This document shows positions 59,744-64,000 of a stretch of 64,000 nt of DNA, piece after piece (within the stretch, counting starts at the first letter, position 1; each line of letters starts with the position of its first letter). Where the stretch lies: contig CACBKA010000004.1 in the NCBI GenBank assembly GCA_902539745.1, positions 1 through 64,000 on the forward strand, given 5' to 3'. The DNA is from an uncultured Pelagibacteraceae bacterium. Lineage in GTDB: Bacteria; Pseudomonadota; Alphaproteobacteria; Pelagibacterales; Pelagibacteraceae. Both the position numbers and the translations under genes were made by a program. The notes under the pieces were generated by a model. It was not told where the DNA came from. It did not search any database and saw nothing but the letters and a program-made list of their open reading frames with translations.

Positions 59744-60983
59744 CATTCCCCTCGAATTGTTTGAGCATTTCAAGAGAGGATTTTAATCCATCCTCGTGAA
59801 AACCGTAACCAAAATAACTTCCTGAAAACCATAACCTTTTTTTTCCCTGCAAGTCTTTTAAACGATTTTGCATCTCAAAACTTTTATTATTTAAGTATGG
59901 GTGAGTAAAATTTATTTTTTTAATAATTTTACTATCTTTGATTTTTGTAATTGGATTTAAAGTAAGAAAGTAATTTTTATTTGTATCTAAATTTTGTAGT
60001 TTATTTAACCAGTATGTTACACATGTTTTTGTTAAATCTTTTTTTGATATTGAATTCCAACTTGACCAAGCGTTTATTTTATTAGGCATCAAATCCACAT
60101 CTGTATGTAAATATGCTTCGTTAGATATATATGTAAATTCATTAAGAATTTCTTTTTCTTCATTTGAAGGATTATCAATGAGTTTTAAACTCTGGTCAGC
60201 GTGACATGCTAACACTACATGATCATAGTCTCTATATTCACCCAGGGTATTAATAAAAATTCTTACATTGTCATCACTTCTTATGATTTTTTTAATTTCA
60301 TAATTTTTAAAATATTCTCCATTAATTTTATCTAAGACTTTAGAAACATAATTTCTACTTCTATTTGTAACTGTGTACCACTGAGGTCTATCTTTTAATT
60401 TGAAAAGACCATGGTTATTAAAAAAATTTAAAAATAATTCAAATGGTATATCTCTAGCCTTAGAGAATGGCATAGACCAAATTGCAGCTACCATTGGTAT
60501 TATATGATAATTGACAAAATATTTTGAAATCTTTGAATTGTCTAAATAATTACCCAGGGTTAAATTCTTCAAATCTTTTTTTAACAATACTGGTGCAGAT
60601 TTATAAAAAGATATAATTTCATAAATCATTTTAATAAAATTAAAATTAAAAAGATTATTTTTTCTTGCAAATAATGAATTAAATCCGGTTCCTCCGTATT
60701 CTATATTCGAATCCTTTACAGAAACCGAAAAAGACATATCACTTTTCTCATAGGGTACTTTTAATTCTTCAAAAAAATTAATTAAATTTGGATAAGTAGT
60801 TTTATTAAAAACAATAAAACCAAGGTCTACTGGTACTTTTTTATTTTTTTCCTTTATATCGAAAGTATATGAGTGTCCGCCAAAATGATCATCTTTTTCA
60901 AAAAGATCAACTTCATTTTTTTTGGATAGATAGTAAGCAGATGATAATCCCGAAATTCCAGATCCAATGACGGCAATTTTCAT
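59697..60983 (-). CDS. NAD(P)/FAD-dependent oxidoreductase (amine-oxidase-like)
   Basis: MKIAVIGSGISGLSSAYYLSKKNEVDLFEKDDHFGGHSYTF. Confidence 0.94.
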   Translation of the reverse strand: MKIAVIGSGISGLSSAYYLSKKNEVDLFEKDDHFGGHSYTFDIKEKNKKVPVDLGFIVFNKTTYPNLINFFEELKVPYEKSDMSFSVSVKDSNIEYGGTGFNSLFARKNNLFNFNFIKMIYEIISFYKSAPVLLKKDLKNLTLGNYLDNSKISKYFVNYHIIPMVAAIWSMPFSKARDIPFELFLNFFNNHGLFKLKDRPQWYTVTNRSRNYVSKVLDKINGEYFKNYEIKKIIRSDDNVRIFINTLGEYRDYDHVVLACHADQSLKLIDNPSNEEKEILNEFTYISNEAYLHTDVDLMPNKINAWSSWNSISKKDLTKTCVTYWLNKLQNLDTNKNYFLTLNPITKIKDSKIIKKINFTHPYLNNKSFEMQNRLKDLQGKKRLWFSGSYFGYGFHEDGLKSSLEMLKQFEGNDGDVYIQRYSNASKI

Positions 60984-60988
60984 TAAAT

Positions 60989-63856
60989 TTATGCAGCCTC
61001 ATCCTTGTATTCATCAAGACTTGGACAAGTACAAACTAAATTTCTGTCTCCATACACATTGTCAACTCTTGCTACTGGTGGCCAGAATTTATTATCTTTT
61101 AAATATTCTTTTGGAAACGCAGCTTCTTCTCGAGTGTAAGAATGTTTCCATTCATTAGAACTTAACTCTAAATAAGTATGAGGAGCATTTTTTAGAGGAT
61201 TATCTTTTTTGTCAAAATTTCCTTTATCAACTTTGTCAATTTCCTCTTTGATTGATATTAATGCGTTACAAAAACGATTCATTTCGTCTAATCCTTCACT
61301 TTCAGTTGGCTCTATCATTAATGTTCCTGCAACAGGCCAAGACATTGTTGGAGCGTGGTAACCGTAGTCGATCAGTCTTTTTGCTATATCTTCTTCTGAA
61401 ATTCCTGATTTGGCTTTAATAGGTCTTAAATCAATTATACACTCGTGAGCAACGTTTCCATTTTTTCCAGTGTATAAAACTTTATAAAATTTTGATAATC
61501 TTTTTGAAATATAGTTTGCATTTAAAATTGCTACTTGAGATGCCTTTTTTAAACCTTCAGCTCCCATCATTTTAATATACATCCATGATATAACTAAAAT
61601 ACTTGAGCTTCCCCAAGGGGCAGCGGATACTGAACCAAGGCTTTTATCAGTGCCAATACTTTTTATAACTGAATGATTTGGTAAAAAATCTTCTAAATGT
61701 TTTGCACATGCTATCGGACCCATACCTGGTCCACCACCACCGTGAGGTATACAAAATGTTTTATGAAGGTTTATGTGGCAGACGTCTGGACCAAATTTAC
61801 CAGGTTTAGCAATTCCAACTAAAGCATTTAAATTTGCACCATCCATATATACTTGGCCGCCAGCTTTGTGAACGTAGTCGCATATTTCCGTAATCTTTTC
61901 TTCAAAAACTCCATGTGTCGAAGGATATGTAACCATTAGTGCCGCGAGATCATTAGAGTATTTGTCAACTTTACTTTTTAAATCTTTTAAGTCTACATTT
62001 CCGTCTTCATCGCAATTCACAACAACAACTTTCATACCACACATTTGTGCACTAGCTGGATTAGTTCCATGTGCAGATTCTGGAATTAGACATATATTTC
62101 TATTTTTTTGTTTATTGTTGATATGATATTTTCTAATTGTCATTAATCCAGAGTATTCCCCTTGTGCTCCAGAATTTGGTTGAAGCGAGACAGCATCAAA
62201 ACCAGTAATTTCTTTTAAATCATTTATTAAGTCATTAAACAAAACCTTATAACCTTTCATCTGATCCTCGGGTACAAATGGATGAGGTAAAGAAAATTCT
62301 TTCCATGTAACTGGTATTAGCTCGGCTGTTGCATTTAGCTTCATTGTGCAAGAACCTAGGGCAATCATTGACCTATTTAAGGCAATATCACAATCCTCTA
62401 GTCTCTTTAGATATCTAAGCATCTCTGTTTCTGAGTGGTATTTGTTAAAAATTGGATGGGTTAAATATTTTGAGGTTCTTAATAGATTTTTTGGCAAATT
62501 ATTTAGCTCTACGTTCACCGAATTATCATATTCTTTTTTAACTCCAAATACTTTTAGAAGAGTATTAACATGCTTTATCTTCTTTACTTCATCAAAAGCA
62601 ACCGACAAAGTTTTTTTGTTTACCCTCCTTAAGTTTATTTTTTCTGCTAAAGCTTTATTAAAAATAGTTTCAGTTTTTTCATTTGTTTCAATTGTGACTG
62701 TATCAAAAAAGCTTTTAGAAAATATTTTAAAACCATTCTCCTCTAAGCTGTCAGCAAATATTTTTGCAAGTTTCGATGTTCTATTTGCAATTTTTAAAAT
62801 ACCTTCAGGTCCATGATAGATTGCATAAGCAGCTGAAATTATTGCCAAAAGTGCTTGGGCAGTACAAATATTACTTGTCGCTTTATCTCTTCTTATGTGT
62901 TGTTCCCTTGTTTGAAGAGATAATCTAAAAGCCTTTTTTCCATGTCTATCAACTGAAACACCAATTATTCTACCTGGCATAGATCTTTTAAATTCCTCTT
63001 TTGTTGCAAAAAAAGCTGCATGCGGGCCACCATATCCCATGGGAATACCAAATCTTTGAGCACTACCAACAGCAATGTCTGCGCCAAGTTCAGCAGGAGT
63101 TTTAAGTCTTGCTAGTGATAAAAGATCACAAACCATTATTGCCTTGCCTTCTCTTTTATGAATTAAACTAATGGCCTCGCTTGGGTCTTTTATGTCTCCT
63201 AAAGTTCCTGGATAAGCTAAAACCCCACAAATTATTTTATCTTCGATTTTATTTAGTTCTTTATCTTCACTACCAACGATAATTTCTATCCCGAAAGGCT
63301 CAACTCTTGTTTTGATAATATCTATTGTTTGTGGGTTACAAGAACTTGATACAAATATTTTTTTTGAATCACCTTTGTCTAATCTTTGACAAAGACCTAC
63401 TGCTTCTGCAGCAGCGGTCCCTTCGTCCAATAATGAAGCATTTGCGATATCCATTCCGGTCAAATCCATAATGACTTGTTGAAAATTCAATAACATTTCT
63501 AATCGACCTTGTGCTACCTCTGGCTGATAGGGCGTGTAAGAAGTATACCAACCAGGATTTTCCAATATATTTCTTAGTATTACGTTAGGAGTAATTGTAT
63601 TGTAATAACCCATTCCAATAAAATTTCGATAAATTTCGTTTCTCTTAGAAAGTAGCTTTAATTTCTTTAAAGCATCATTTTCTGACATTGGTTGGTCAAT
63701 TTTTAAATTATCTTTTATAAGTATTTTTTGAGGAACAGTTTTTTCTATTAAGTCCTCAAGAGATTGAGCACCAACTTTTTTGACCATGGTATTTTCTTCA
63801 TGACTTGTTGGTCCAATATGTCTTCGAATAAATTCTTTAGAAGTATCTTCAATCAT
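60989..63856 (-). CDS. gcvP: Glycine dehydrogenase (decarboxylating), single-chain P protein
   Basis: 955 aa; RHIGP start; NLHKTFCIPHGGGGPGMGP PLP site. Confidence 0.98.
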   Translation of the reverse strand: MIEDTSKEFIRRHIGPTSHEENTMVKKVGAQSLEDLIEKTVPQKILIKDNLKIDQPMSENDALKKLKLLSKRNEIYRNFIGMGYYNTITPNVILRNILENPGWYTSYTPYQPEVAQGRLEMLLNFQQVIMDLTGMDIANASLLDEGTAAAEAVGLCQRLDKGDSKKIFVSSSCNPQTIDIIKTRVEPFGIEIIVGSEDKELNKIEDKIICGVLAYPGTLGDIKDPSEAISLIHKREGKAIMVCDLLSLARLKTPAELGADIAVGSAQRFGIPMGYGGPHAAFFATKEEFKRSMPGRIIGVSVDRHGKKAFRLSLQTREQHIRRDKATSNICTAQALLAIISAAYAIYHGPEGILKIANRTSKLAKIFADSLEENGFKIFSKSFFDTVTIETNEKTETIFNKALAEKINLRRVNKKTLSVAFDEVKKIKHVNTLLKVFGVKKEYDNSVNVELNNLPKNLLRTSKYLTHPIFNKYHSETEMLRYLKRLEDCDIALNRSMIALGSCTMKLNATAELIPVTWKEFSLPHPFVPEDQMKGYKVLFNDLINDLKEITGFDAVSLQPNSGAQGEYSGLMTIRKYHINNKQKNRNICLIPESAHGTNPASAQMCGMKVVVVNCDEDGNVDLKDLKSKVDKYSNDLAALMVTYPSTHGVFEEKITEICDYVHKAGGQVYMDGANLNALVGIAKPGKFGPDVCHINLHKTFCIPHGGGGPGMGPIACAKHLEDFLPNHSVIKSIGTDKSLGSVSAAPWGSSSILVISWMYIKMMGAEGLKKASQVAILNANYISKRLSKFYKVLYTGKNGNVAHECIIDLRPIKAKSGISEEDIAKRLIDYGYHAPTMSWPVAGTLMIEPTESEGLDEMNRFCNALISIKEEIDKVDKGNFDKKDNPLKNAPHTYLELSSNEWKHSYTREEAAFPKEYLKDNKFWPPVARVDNVYGDRNLVCTCPSLDEYKDEAA

Positions 63857-63857
63857 A

Positions 63858-64000
63858 TTAATTAGGGTTGTCCTTTACAAATTTTTCATAATCAGTTTGA
63901 TTCATTAAAGTATCTAATTCAGATTTATTTTTGATTTTTATTTTAAAAAACCAACCATTATTTTCAGGATCTTTATTAACATTTGATGGGTCATCGACAA
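63858..64000 (-). CDS. gcvH: Glycine cleavage system H protein, C-terminus only
   Basis: Read by hand: ...[46 protein letters not shown]; upstream of gcvP. Confidence 0.92.
   Translation of the reverse strand, partial: VDDPSNVNKDPENNGWFFKIKIKNKSELDTLMNQTDYEKFVKDNPN

Noticed and set aside
62346-62816. 156-aa plus ORF opposite gcvP
   Set aside because: Antisense shadow of GcvP.
1-64000. CRISPR array, IS element, prophage or integrative element
   Set aside because: No regularly spaced direct repeats, transposase, integrase or phage structural genes were seen by eye on either strand.
63858-64000. Glycine riboswitch controlling the gcv genes
   Set aside because: Would lie upstream of gcvH/gcvT, beyond the right edge; nothing inside the window supports it.

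Overview
This 64 kb, very AT-rich, gene-dense window looks like a streamlined alphaproteobacterial chromosome of SAR11/Pelagibacterales type. That assignment is inferred from gene content and protein flavour; no search was run. Core blocks read from the sequence: lon-clpX-clpP-tig with a tRNA-Leu(UAG); nnrD; glnA; a long suf Fe-S operon (Rrf2 regulator, sufB, VOC protein, sufE, sufC, sufD, sufS, sufU, sufT-like, A-type carrier); anmK/tyrS; prfB with a programmed +1 frameshift; mrcA; RNase E/G; thiSG; aroQ-accB-accC; mnmA; cysQ; recX; bcp; amt; hupB; rseP; rhomboid; bactofilin; acuI-like; folE; hisI; tspO; a cfa/DUF1365/flavoprotein cluster; and gcvP with partial gcvH. The least explained parts are (1) a co-directional island of envelope and hypothetical genes at about 48.2-55.9 kb, with duplicated four-cysteine lipoproteins, 17-kDa-antigen-like proteins, a composite membrane/zinc-ribbon protein and a CASTOR/POLLUX-like channel; (2) a GNRA-capped structured RNA candidate at about 33.31-33.50 kb on the minus strand; and (3) several microORFs absent from the ORF track. 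No CRISPR array, IS element or prophage was seen.
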